From the NCBI RefSeq assembly GCF_023035295.1, contig NZ_CP075076.1, positions 248,001-312,000 of the forward strand: a DNA stretch of 64,000 bases. Reading direction: 5' to 3'. Under the pieces are notes generated by a model. It was not told the origin of the DNA. It did no database searches and saw nothing but the letters and a program-made list of their open reading frames with translations. A program made the translations under genes and the position numbers. The stretch comes from Borrelia coriaceae (GTDB taxonomy: Bacteria; Spirochaetota; Spirochaetia; Borreliales; Borreliaceae). Numbering within the stretch: the first letter of the stretch is position 1; each line of letters opens with the position of its first letter. Shown here in pieces: positions 1-7,174 of this stretch.

Positions 1-1275
1 TTGCAAATATTTATTTCAATATTTATTGGATATGCTGGTTTTTATTTGACAAGAAAAATTTTTTCATTTGCTATGCCAGAGCTTGAAAAATTAGGATTTA
101 ATAAAGGTCAACTAGGCATAATTTTATCTGGGGTCTCAATTTCATATGGACTATCTAAATTTATTATGGGAAACATATCAGATCGAAGCAATCCTAGATA
201 TTTTCTAACACTAGGACTAACGCTTACAGCAATAATTACCATATTATTTGGATTCTTTCCATGGAAATCAATTAATACTACAACCGCTGTAATATTAATG
301 TTCATTTTGATGTTTACAAATGGGTGGGTTCAAGGCATGGGATGGCCTGCTTGTGGGCGTACTATGGTTCACTGGTGGGCAAAAAAAGAAAGAGGAATAA
401 CTGTAGCTACTTGGAATTTAGGCCACAATATAGGGGGAGGAGCAAGTGGAATAATATCCGCTTGGGCTTTGCTTTACTTCCAAGAATGGCATGCCATATT
501 TTATGTACCAGCAGTATTAGTATTAGGAATTGCAATATTTGTCCTAATTACACTACGGGATACTCCTCAATCTGTAGGATTGCCCCCAATTGAAGAGTAT
601 AAAAACGACTATCCTGACAACTATACAAAAGAAGCAGAAAACGAACTTGATGCAAAAGATATATTTATAAAATATGTCCTTACAAACAAACTACTATGGT
701 ATATAGCCACTGCTAACGCATTCGTATATTTTATAAGATATGGAGTCCTAGATTGGGCACCAACATACCTTAAACAAGTAAAACACTTTACTATCGAAAA
801 ATCAGGGTGGGCATATGCTCTTTATGAATTTTCAGCTATTCCTGGAACAATAATTTGCGGATGGATGTCTGATAAAATTTTTAAAGGAAGAAGATCTGAG
901 ACTGGAATAATCTTTATGACTGCCACTCTTATTTCAATAGCCATATATTGGCAATTGCCAGAAAATAGCCCAACACTTACAACTCTTCTCTTAGCAATAA
1001 TAGGATTTTTAATCTATGGCCCAGTTATGCTTATTGGACTTCATGCTCTTGATCTTGCACCAAAAAAAGCTGCAGGAACTGCTGCAGGGTTTACAGGATT
1101 ATTTGGATACATAGGAGGATCTGTCACTGCTAGTGCCATTACAGGTCTTGTCTTGCAACACTTAAATTGGGACGTTTATTTCTATCTATTAATAGCTGCT
1201 TGCATATTTTCAATAATATTCATAAGCCTAACATACAGGCAAGAGAAAAAAATCAATGGCACCAATAAACAATAA
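1..1275 (+). CDS. glpT: Glycerol-3-phosphate transporter GlpT (5' end outside window)
   Basis: Major facilitator superfamily antiporter that imports sn-glycerol-3-phosphate in exchange for phosphate across the inner membrane. The 424 residues match E. coli GlpT closely from memory: FGFFPW and QGMGWPxCGRTMVHWW in the N-terminal half, RDTPQSxGLPPIEEYKNDYP in the central loop, and GFLIYGPVMLIGLHAL then KKAAGTAAGFTGLFGY in the C-terminal half. The E. coli protein is about 450 residues and has roughly 28 residues before the point where this reading frame begins, so the true start lies upstream of base 1 and the TTG at base 1 is probably internal. It precedes glpQ and glpD on the same strand; together they take up host glycerophosphodiester-derived G3P and oxidise it. 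Presence of this gene is typical of relapsing-fever Borrelia. Confidence 0.95.
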   Translation: MQIFISIFIGYAGFYLTRKIFSFAMPELEKLGFNKGQLGIILSGVSISYGLSKFIMGNISDRSNPRYFLTLGLTLTAIITILFGFFPWKSINTTTAVILMFILMFTNGWVQGMGWPACGRTMVHWWAKKERGITVATWNLGHNIGGGASGIISAWALLYFQEWHAIFYVPAVLVLGIAIFVLITLRDTPQSVGLPPIEEYKNDYPDNYTKEAENELDAKDIFIKYVLTNKLLWYIATANAFVYFIRYGVLDWAPTYLKQVKHFTIEKSGWAYALYEFSAIPGTIICGWMSDKIFKGRRSETGIIFMTATLISIAIYWQLPENSPTLTTLLLAIIGFLIYGPVMLIGLHALDLAPKKAAGTAAGFTGLFGYIGGSVTASAITGLVLQHLNWDVYFYLLIAACIFSIIFISLTYRQEKKINGTNKQ

Positions 1276-1300
1276 TAACTTTATAAAAATAGAAAGCTTA

Positions 1301-1328
1301 ATAAGTAAATATATTATAATTTACTTAT
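1301..1328. repeat. Inverted repeat between glpT and glpQ
   Basis: A perfect 10-bp inverted repeat (ATAAGTAAAT and ATTTACTTAT) flanks an 8-base AT-only loop in the 79-bp glpT-glpQ gap. There is no T run after the second arm, so it is not a standard terminator. The loop and right arm contain TATAAT (1315-1320), which could be a -10 box for glpQ, but I see no good -35. It could be an RNA processing or attenuation structure. Confidence 0.4.
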
Positions 1329-1354
1329 AAACAATATAAATAAGAGGGTAGATA

Positions 1355-2368
1355 ATGAAATCAATGAAACCAAAATTATTAATGCTTATAATAAATATTT
1401 TTCTAATCATTTCCTGTCAGAACGAAAAAGTAAGCATGAATGAAAAATCACCATTAATTATAGCTCACAGAGGTGCTAGCGGCTATTTACCAGAACATAC
1501 CTTAGAAGCTAAAGCATATGCTTATGCTTTAGGCGCTGATTACCTAGAACAAGACATCGTCTTGACAAAAGATAATGTTCCTATTATAATGCATGATTCA
1601 GAACTTGACACAACAACAAATGTTGCCAAACTATTTCCTGAAAGAGCTAGAGAAAACGGAAAATATTATGCTGTTGATTTTACACTAGATGAAATTAAAT
1701 CACTAAGCATAAGCGAAAGATTTGATCCCGAAACCAGAGAACCAATATACCCCAACCGTTTCCCTTTAAATGAATACAATTTTAAAATTCCAACTTTAGA
1801 AGAAGAAATACAATTCATACAAGGATTAAATAAAAGTACAGGCAAAAACGTTGGAATTTACCCTGAAATTAAAAAGCCCTTTTGGCATAAACAACAAGGT
1901 AAAGATATATCTAAAATTGTAATAGAAATTTTAAATCAATATGGATATAAATCAAAAGAAGATAAAATTTACCTGCAAACATTCGACTTTGACGAATTAA
2001 AAAGAATAAGGGAAGAACTTGGATATCAAGGAAAACTAATAATGCTTGTTGGCGAAAATGACTGGAATGAAGCACCAACAGACTATGAATATATCAAATC
2101 ACAAGAAGGTATGACGGAAGTTGCAAAATATGCTGATGGAATTGGTCCCTGGATATCCCAAATTATAATTGATGGGCAAGTCACAGATCTTATAAGCTTA
2201 GCCCACAAACATAACATGGAAGTTCATCCCTATACGTTTAGAATTGATGCATTGCCTTCATATGTAAAAGATGCAAATGAACTACTAGACTTATTATTCA
2301 ACAAAGCCCAAGTAGATGGCATATTTACAGATTTCGTTGATAAAGCAATGGAATTTGTAAAAAAATAA
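1355..2368 (+). CDS. glpQ: Glycerophosphodiester phosphodiesterase GlpQ, lipoprotein
   Basis: Hydrolyses glycerophosphodiesters (deacylated phospholipids) to G3P plus the alcohol. The 337-residue product begins with a lipoprotein signal ending ...LIISC, so Cys21 is the likely lipidated residue. The catalytic GDPD signature follows: IAHRGASGYLPEHT with His38, the acidic pair in LEQD (Glu65, Asp67), and His80 in IIMHD. The C-terminus keeps the family TIM-barrel features, including DGIFTDFVD. The ATG at 1355 has GAGGG upstream at 1344-1348. It lies between glpT and glpD. GlpQ is the classical antigen that separates relapsing-fever Borrelia, which have it, from Lyme Borrelia, which do not; that is established knowledge, and the identification here is from sequence. 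Confidence 0.97.
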   Translation: MKSMKPKLLMLIINIFLIISCQNEKVSMNEKSPLIIAHRGASGYLPEHTLEAKAYAYALGADYLEQDIVLTKDNVPIIMHDSELDTTTNVAKLFPERARENGKYYAVDFTLDEIKSLSISERFDPETREPIYPNRFPLNEYNFKIPTLEEEIQFIQGLNKSTGKNVGIYPEIKKPFWHKQQGKDISKIVIEILNQYGYKSKEDKIYLQTFDFDELKRIREELGYQGKLIMLVGENDWNEAPTDYEYIKSQEGMTEVAKYADGIGPWISQIIIDGQVTDLISLAHKHNMEVHPYTFRIDALPSYVKDANELLDLLFNKAQVDGIFTDFVDKAMEFVKK

Positions 2369-2394
2369 AACCATAATCTCAATAAGGAGAATAT

Positions 2395-3966
2395 TTGACT
2401 TTTATGGGTAAAAATAAAAAAAAAGAATTAAGAGATCTTGATCATAAAAATTTTGATTTAATAATAGTTGGTGGAGGAGCAACTGGCCTTGGCATCGCAA
2501 TAGACTCAATTACAAGAGGATACAAAACTTTACTTATTGAAAAATTTGATTATGCAAAAGGCACCTCCTCTAGATCAACAAAACTAATACACGGAGGCGT
2601 AAGGTATTTAGCTCAACTTAATTTACCTTTAGTAAAAGAAGCTCTACATGAAAAAGCCATACTTGAAATGAATGCACCTCATTTAATGAATAAGCGTGCC
2701 TTCGTTACGCCCATATACAACACCTTAAGTATCCCCTACTACTATTTTGGGCTAAGTTGGTATCATAACCTTCTTGGAAAACATAAAAAATCTAAGTATA
2801 GAACAAAGTTATTATCAAAATCCAAAACAATAGAAAAAATACCAAATATCAAAACCAAAGGTCTTAAATGCTCTGTTTTATACTATGATAATTCCTTCGA
2901 TGATGCCAGAATGGCAATAAGCATGCTTAGAACTTTTACTGAAAAAGGGGGAATTGCGCTAAATTATACAGAACTTACAAGTTTCACCAAAAAGAATGAT
3001 AAAATATCTGGTGCTATTATTAAAGATAGAATAACCGGTGAACAAGCTAGCATTCATAGTAAATGCATAATAAATGCAACGGGAATCTTTGCAGATGAGA
3101 TCAGGAAATTAGATAATATTAATGCAGATAATATTATAAAACCTTCCCAAGGGACACATTTAATAATTAAACAAGACAAACTAAATACCAAATACGCGAT
3201 GCTTATGCCCAAGACAAATGACAAGAGAATCTTATTCTCTATACCTTGGTATAATGGCATTATTTGCGGATGTACAGATATTCCAATAGATAAAATTGCG
3301 GAAGAGCCTAAAAGGCTAGACAGTGAAATTGAATTCATAATAAAAAATATGAATAATTATTTAGATATTAAAATCACTAAAAGTGATATTCTAAGTGTTT
3401 ACACAGGAATTAGACCCTTAATAGTAGATCCCAAGAAAAAGCACAACACCTCAAAAATATCAAGGAATGATAAAATATTTGTATCAAATTCAAATCTTAT
3501 TACAATTGCTGGGGGGAAATATACTACTTACAGAAAGATGGCTGAAAAAGCTTTACAAAGAGCATTAAAAGAAAAATTATTATTCGAGTCAACATCTAAG
3601 ACAGAAAATTTAAAGCTTCACGGATATATAGAAAGGCAAGAAGCACTTAAAATCCCTGAATACTTTAGATCTTATGGAAGCGATTTCGAATATTTAAGTC
3701 AAATGAAAGATTTTAACAACAAAATTCACCCAGACCTACCATTAAATGAAGCCCAAATAACCTTTGCTATTGAATTTGAACAAGCAAAAACTGTCGAAGA
3801 CATTTTATCAAGAAGAACAAGATCTCTACTTCTCAATGCAAAAGCAACAATTGAAGCTACACCAAAAGTTGCTCAAATTATGATGCACAAGCTTGGCAAA
3901 TCTGAAGAATGGAAAAACGAACAAGTAAAAAGCTTTAAAAAGGTAGCAAAAAAATATTTAATTTAA
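2395..3966 (+). CDS. glpD: FAD-dependent glycerol-3-phosphate dehydrogenase
   Basis: Oxidises G3P to dihydroxyacetone phosphate at the membrane and passes electrons to FAD. The 523-residue frame has the FAD-binding Rossmann motif near the N-terminus (IIVGGGATGLGIAIDSITRG), then KGTSSRSTKLIHGGVRYL, the family's second signature. GITAGGKYTTYR-type residues (TIAGGKYTTYRKMAEKAL) mark the C-terminal half of the FAD domain. The start used is TTG at 2395, five bases after AAGGAG (2384-2389); an in-frame ATG at 2404 would be 14 bases from that site. It follows glpQ by 26 bp and ends at a strong hairpin terminator, so glpT-glpQ-glpD reads as one transcription unit for salvaging host glycerol phosphates. 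Confidence 0.95.
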   Translation: MTFMGKNKKKELRDLDHKNFDLIIVGGGATGLGIAIDSITRGYKTLLIEKFDYAKGTSSRSTKLIHGGVRYLAQLNLPLVKEALHEKAILEMNAPHLMNKRAFVTPIYNTLSIPYYYFGLSWYHNLLGKHKKSKYRTKLLSKSKTIEKIPNIKTKGLKCSVLYYDNSFDDARMAISMLRTFTEKGGIALNYTELTSFTKKNDKISGAIIKDRITGEQASIHSKCIINATGIFADEIRKLDNINADNIIKPSQGTHLIIKQDKLNTKYAMLMPKTNDKRILFSIPWYNGIICGCTDIPIDKIAEEPKRLDSEIEFIIKNMNNYLDIKITKSDILSVYTGIRPLIVDPKKKHNTSKISRNDKIFVSNSNLITIAGGKYTTYRKMAEKALQRALKEKLLFESTSKTENLKLHGYIERQEALKIPEYFRSYGSDFEYLSQMKDFNNKIHPDLPLNEAQITFAIEFEQAKTVEDILSRRTRSLLLNAKATIEATPKVAQIMMHKLGKSEEWKNEQVKSFKKVAKKYLI

Positions 3967-3972
3967 TTAAAG

Positions 3973-4009
3973 AAATAAGGGGAGTTAATAAATTCTCCTT
4001 ATTTTTAAA
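3973..4009 (+). terminator. Rho-independent terminator of the glp operon
   Basis: Seven bases after the glpD stop codon a 14-bp stem (left arm 3973-3986, right arm 3991-4004, two G-U pairs) closes a 4-base loop. It is followed by a run of T (4002-4006) and further AT-rich sequence. The core is AAATAAGG paired with CCTTATTT. The opposite strand has a weaker T tract, so termination is mainly for the + strand. The rest of the 3967-4168 gap to the convergent YaaR-family gene shows nothing else I can name. Confidence 0.85.
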
Positions 4010-4168
4010 TCTTTACACAACATCTTTAAAATGAAAAACTTCCAAATAATAACCACCTCTTAAAATAAAACTTAAATAAATATTTCGTATTATATATTTT
4101 ATTCTAAACTAGATGTAATTTTATAAGACCATATCCTAAATATTATCTGTAAATAGGAAAACTCAAAT

Positions 4169-4663
4169 TTACCTAAGCAAATTCACAAGCAATCCTTGTA
4201 TTTCCTCAAGACTGCTTAAAAGTTTAATTTGCGAAATCTGATTTTGCAAAACAGAATAAGCAAGTCTATCAAGCTTTTCATTAATAATCTTAATAATGCG
4301 ATATTTGGGTCTCTTAAGCTCTCCATTATTACCCCCTTTTTGCTCTTTAAGAGAAATAGAAAATGATAAGACAATAGATAAAAATTCCCCTATAGTTTTC
4401 TTATAAACAATTACATTTTGACGAGAAGGCTCGCTTAGCAGTCTTTCACCAATATCATTAATTTTATCTAACATATCCTTAATTAATTCAATATTAAATT
4501 CACCATTTTCAAAAACAATAAAATGCTTCTCTTCTCTTACAAGTTCAGACTTAAATATCGCAGAAAAAATATTTGATCTATTAGCATTAACCTTTTTCTT
4601 AGAAGTCTTATAATCCTTTGAATCAAGATTTAAAGCTCCTGCGACCAAATTATTAATCTTCAT
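4169..4663 (-). CDS. YaaR/DUF327-family protein
   Basis: A 164-residue soluble, mostly helical protein of unknown biochemical role. The C-terminal ending EEIQGLLVNLLR and a central YKKTIGEFLSIVLSFS segment match what I remember of the YaaR (DUF327) family, in which the last residues read as EIQGLLVNLY. No signal peptide or membrane segment is visible. Its start overlaps the 3' end of the bactofilin gene by 11 bp, so the two are probably translated together. Third gene of the M23-bactofilin-YaaR unit. Function is not inferred beyond this association. Confidence 0.7.
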   Translation of the reverse strand: MKINNLVAGALNLDSKDYKTSKKKVNANRSNIFSAIFKSELVREEKHFIVFENGEFNIELIKDMLDKINDIGERLLSEPSRQNVIVYKKTIGEFLSIVLSFSISLKEQKGGNNGELKRPKYRIIKIINEKLDRLAYSVLQNQISQIKLLSSLEEIQGLLVNLLR

Positions 4664-5204
4664 CTACCTTACTCATATCATTCAATAAATATTTGTCACG
4701 CTCATCTATGCAAAGTTCCTTGGATTCTTCCTCATGTTTCATTCCCTTATTCACTTCAATTAAAATATCTTCATCAACCTTATAAGAACCTGTATAAATT
4801 AACACATCCTTTTCAGAAAAACTAAGACTTCCAATGCCAATATTCATATACCCATCAATAATTGCTCCTTCTTCAACCTCAATTGATCTACATGAAATAT
4901 TGCCAATAATGCATCCTGACTGAAAGACCTTAACTTTATTGCTAGCATGAACATTCCCAAGAACTATTCCAGAAACAACAACCTCATTTGCATGAATATT
5001 TGACTTAATTCGGCCTGTCTCTCCAACTATAACTCTTTTGCTAGAATTAATATTACCTAAAAAATCACCATCAATCCGAATAAAATTAGTTGAAATTAAT
5101 TCTCCTTTAAAAAAATCACCTTCCCCAACAACTGTCTTTACTTCTGCAAAAAAGAAAGATGATGCATTCCTCTTATCTTTTTTAATACTCAATAGATTCA
5201 ACAT
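4653..5204 (-). CDS. Bactofilin family cytoskeletal protein
   Basis: 183 residues with the bactofilin core (about residues 25-125): repeated short beta strands of the type GDFFKGELISTNFIRIDGDF, GNINSSKRVIVGETG, SNIHANEVVVSG and GNVHASNKVKVFQSG, spaced as expected for a right-handed beta helix. Bactofilins polymerise without nucleotide and act as scaffolds for cell-wall enzymes. A charged, disordered C-terminal tail follows. The ATG at 5204 directly abuts the stop codon of the upstream M23 peptidase gene (TAAATG), and its own 3' end overlaps the YaaR-family gene. The M23 plus bactofilin pairing parallels the Helicobacter Csd1/CcmA shape system, which suggests a role in cell shape. Confidence 0.85.
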   Translation of the reverse strand: MLNLLSIKKDKRNASSFFFAEVKTVVGEGDFFKGELISTNFIRIDGDFLGNINSSKRVIVGETGRIKSNIHANEVVVSGIVLGNVHASNKVKVFQSGCIIGNISCRSIEVEEGAIIDGYMNIGIGSLSFSEKDVLIYTGSYKVDEDILIEVNKGMKHEEESKELCIDERDKYLLNDMSKVDED

Positions 5205-6230
5205 TTATCTTGAAGCCCCCGTTGCTAAATTTAAATACATATCAGGATTTACAACTTGAGATCCTATGCGAACCTCATAATGAAGATGTGGCCCTGTTGA
5301 ATATCCTGTCTGACCAAGAAAACCAATTACTTGGCCCTTTCTAACATAAGAACCTTTAGAAATATTTAAACGAGACATATGCGCATAAAGAGTAGAAAGT
5401 CCGTACTTATGCTTAATTTGAACAAAATTACCATACCCTGTTACCTGATAACTAGCTCTAATAACTTCACCATCAGCAGCTGCCACAACAGCTGTTCCAA
5501 TTCTCACTCCTGCAAGATCTATACCCTTATGAATATACCATTGTCTGGTAAAAGGCTCAATAGCCGGACCAAAATGAAGGGAAACAACACCCTCTCCTTT
5601 AACAATTGGCCAAAGCGAAGGAATATCATTTAATAATTTATTTTGAGAATGAAGTAATTTAACTATGCTCTTAAGAGGCAAGATTGAGTCTTCTATTGTA
5701 TTTTTAACATTTTTAAGATCATTTAATTCCTTAAGTGCATTGGCTTCCAATACCTGCAAATCAAGAAAATCCGCAAGGTCTCCATCTAATTTATCTCGAT
5801 TTAAATCAATATTACTCTCTTTTATTTTCAAAGACGAGCTAAGTTCATCTAAAACTTTAGAGAAGTTACTAGCAACAGAATTAATCTCTACAACCGTATT
5901 TCTAAAATCCTCAATCTCAGACTCTGCAAGTGCATAACTTTTCTCAGTAGACTTAACAATGGCTTTAAGAGTAACATAATTGACAGAAAGAAAAACAAAC
6001 CCTATAAAAATCAAAAGAAAAAATAAAAAAAATAAAAACAAAGTTAAGACAGAAATCTTTATATTTTTAACATCCCCCTTAACATGAGGAATAATCATAA
6101 AACTAATATTTTGCCTGAAAAAAGAGTCAACCTTACTTAAACTTTTAAGTAAGGAACTAAAAATCGCTAAAAAAATTTTATCCAATTTTTTTAAAAAAAA
6201 TAAAATTTTAAACCCTTTTCTGTCTCTCAT
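5205..6230 (-). CDS. Membrane-anchored M23 family metallopeptidase
   Basis: 341-residue protein with a single N-terminal membrane segment (roughly residues 55-80, rich in Leu/Phe), a periplasmic coiled-coil region with many Leu/Lys/Asp, and a C-terminal LytM/M23 domain. The domain shows HKGIDLAG (metal-binding His and Asp), then YAHMSRL and GYSTGPHLHYEVRIG, the usual HxH pair of active M23 endopeptidases. It likely cuts peptidoglycan cross-links. Start choice: the reading frame is open back to 6251, but the ATG at 6230 sits 6 bases after GAGGGG (6242-6237), while a GTG at 6233 is only 3 bases away; 6230 is preferred. It leads the operon with bactofilin and the YaaR-family gene. Confidence 0.88.
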   Translation of the reverse strand: MRDRKGFKILFFLKKLDKIFLAIFSSLLKSLSKVDSFFRQNISFMIIPHVKGDVKNIKISVLTLFLFFLFFLLIFIGFVFLSVNYVTLKAIVKSTEKSYALAESEIEDFRNTVVEINSVASNFSKVLDELSSSLKIKESNIDLNRDKLDGDLADFLDLQVLEANALKELNDLKNVKNTIEDSILPLKSIVKLLHSQNKLLNDIPSLWPIVKGEGVVSLHFGPAIEPFTRQWYIHKGIDLAGVRIGTAVVAAADGEVIRASYQVTGYGNFVQIKHKYGLSTLYAHMSRLNISKGSYVRKGQVIGFLGQTGYSTGPHLHYEVRIGSQVVNPDMYLNLATGASR

Positions 6231-6440
6231 CACAAACCCCTCACCATACATTCACTAACCAACAGAGATCTTAAATATTTAAAAGCTGCAAATTCTGATT
6301 AATGCTTTTAACCTTTAACATCAAATAACACTACCAAATTCTAAAATTTACATTCCATATCTCCATTAAGTCATAAATTATCTCTATTAAGATAAATAGA
6401 AATAACAAAATCACAAATAAATGATTTATTATTATATACA

Positions 6441-7040
6441 ATGAAAACATTATTCTTTGCAACTACTAATATAAATAAAATAAACGAAGTAAAACAAATT
6501 TTAGATATTCCTAACATAAAAATCAAAATTCCTAAAAATTTTGATGTCAAAGAAACAGGTAAAACTTTTAAAGAAAATTCCCTACTAAAAGCAAAAGCCT
6601 TATTTGAATCTTTAGATGAAAAACAACCTGTTTTTAGTGAGGATTCTGGACTATGCATAAAAGCTTTAAATCTAGAACCTGGAATCTATTCTAAAAGATA
6701 TGACCAATACAAATTAGGCAAAAAACTAGACACAAACGAAAAAAACCACCTTATTATAGACTTAATGCAAGATAAAAAAAAAAGAGAGGCATATTTCATA
6801 TGTATAGTCAGTCATATTTCAACAAAAGGTATAATAACTAATTTTGAAGGCAAGCTCAATGGAACAATTGCTTTGGATATTGATTGTTGCAAAAAAAATG
6901 GATTTGGATACGACCCAATATTTTTAACTACAAATAATAGAAGACTCAGTGAATTAACGATTGAAGAAAAAAACAAAATATCCCATAGAGGTATTGCATT
7001 TGCTAAATTTAAAAAATTTCTAATGCAACACTCAGATTAA
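6441..7040 (+). CDS. rdgB: XTP/dITP pyrophosphatase (Ham1/RdgB)
   Basis: House-cleaning nucleotidase that hydrolyses ITP, dITP and XTP to the monophosphates so they do not enter nucleic acids. The 199-residue product has the Ham1 signatures in order: [16 protein letters not shown] at the N-terminus, [12 protein letters not shown] (metal-binding acidic residues), GFGYDPIF, and [10 protein letters not shown] at the C-terminus. The ATG at 6441 has no recognisable Shine-Dalgarno sequence; upstream there is only AT-rich sequence with TATTAT/TATATA elements a few bases before the ATG, raising the possibility of a very short or absent leader. It is divergent from the M23-bactofilin operon, with about 190 bp between the two. 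Confidence 0.95.
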   Translation: MKTLFFATTNINKINEVKQILDIPNIKIKIPKNFDVKETGKTFKENSLLKAKALFESLDEKQPVFSEDSGLCIKALNLEPGIYSKRYDQYKLGKKLDTNEKNHLIIDLMQDKKKREAYFICIVSHISTKGIITNFEGKLNGTIALDIDCCKKNGFGYDPIFLTTNNRRLSELTIEEKNKISHRGIAFAKFKKFLMQHSD

Positions 7041-7088
7041 TACAAAAAAACCAAAGTTTAAAAGACACTACACAAATCAAAACTTTAA

Positions 7089-7106
7089 TACAATTGTAAA
7101 ATTGTA
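7089..7106. repeat. Inverted repeat overlapping the pepF promoter -35
   Basis: TACAATT (7089-7095) and AATTGTA (7100-7106) form a perfect 7-bp inverted repeat with a GTAA loop. The right arm covers most of the -35 hexamer TTGTAC of the pepF promoter. It is short enough to arise by chance in AT-rich DNA, but the position is that of an operator. Confidence 0.3.
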
Positions 7107-7131
7107 CGTAAAGATTTAAAATAATTATAAT
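7102..7131 (+). promoter_or_regulatory. Sigma-70 type promoter for pepF
   Basis: TTGTAC (7102-7107) and a consensus TATAAT (7126-7131) are separated by 18 bp. Predicted transcription start near 7138, leaving a leader of about 37 bases that contains the AAGGAG ribosome site at 7164-7169. It lies in the 134-bp gap between rdgB and pepF. Confidence 0.6.
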
Positions 7132-7174
7132 TTGCAAGTCATAATTAGTGTCATATTAAATTCAAGGAGAAAGT

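Noticed and set aside
3054..3338. Opposite-strand open frame inside glpD (and similar ones inside leuS, lon, fapA and fliF)
   Set aside because: Each is fully inside a recognised gene, has no ribosome site or family match, and reflects AT-rich codon bias in the antisense frames.
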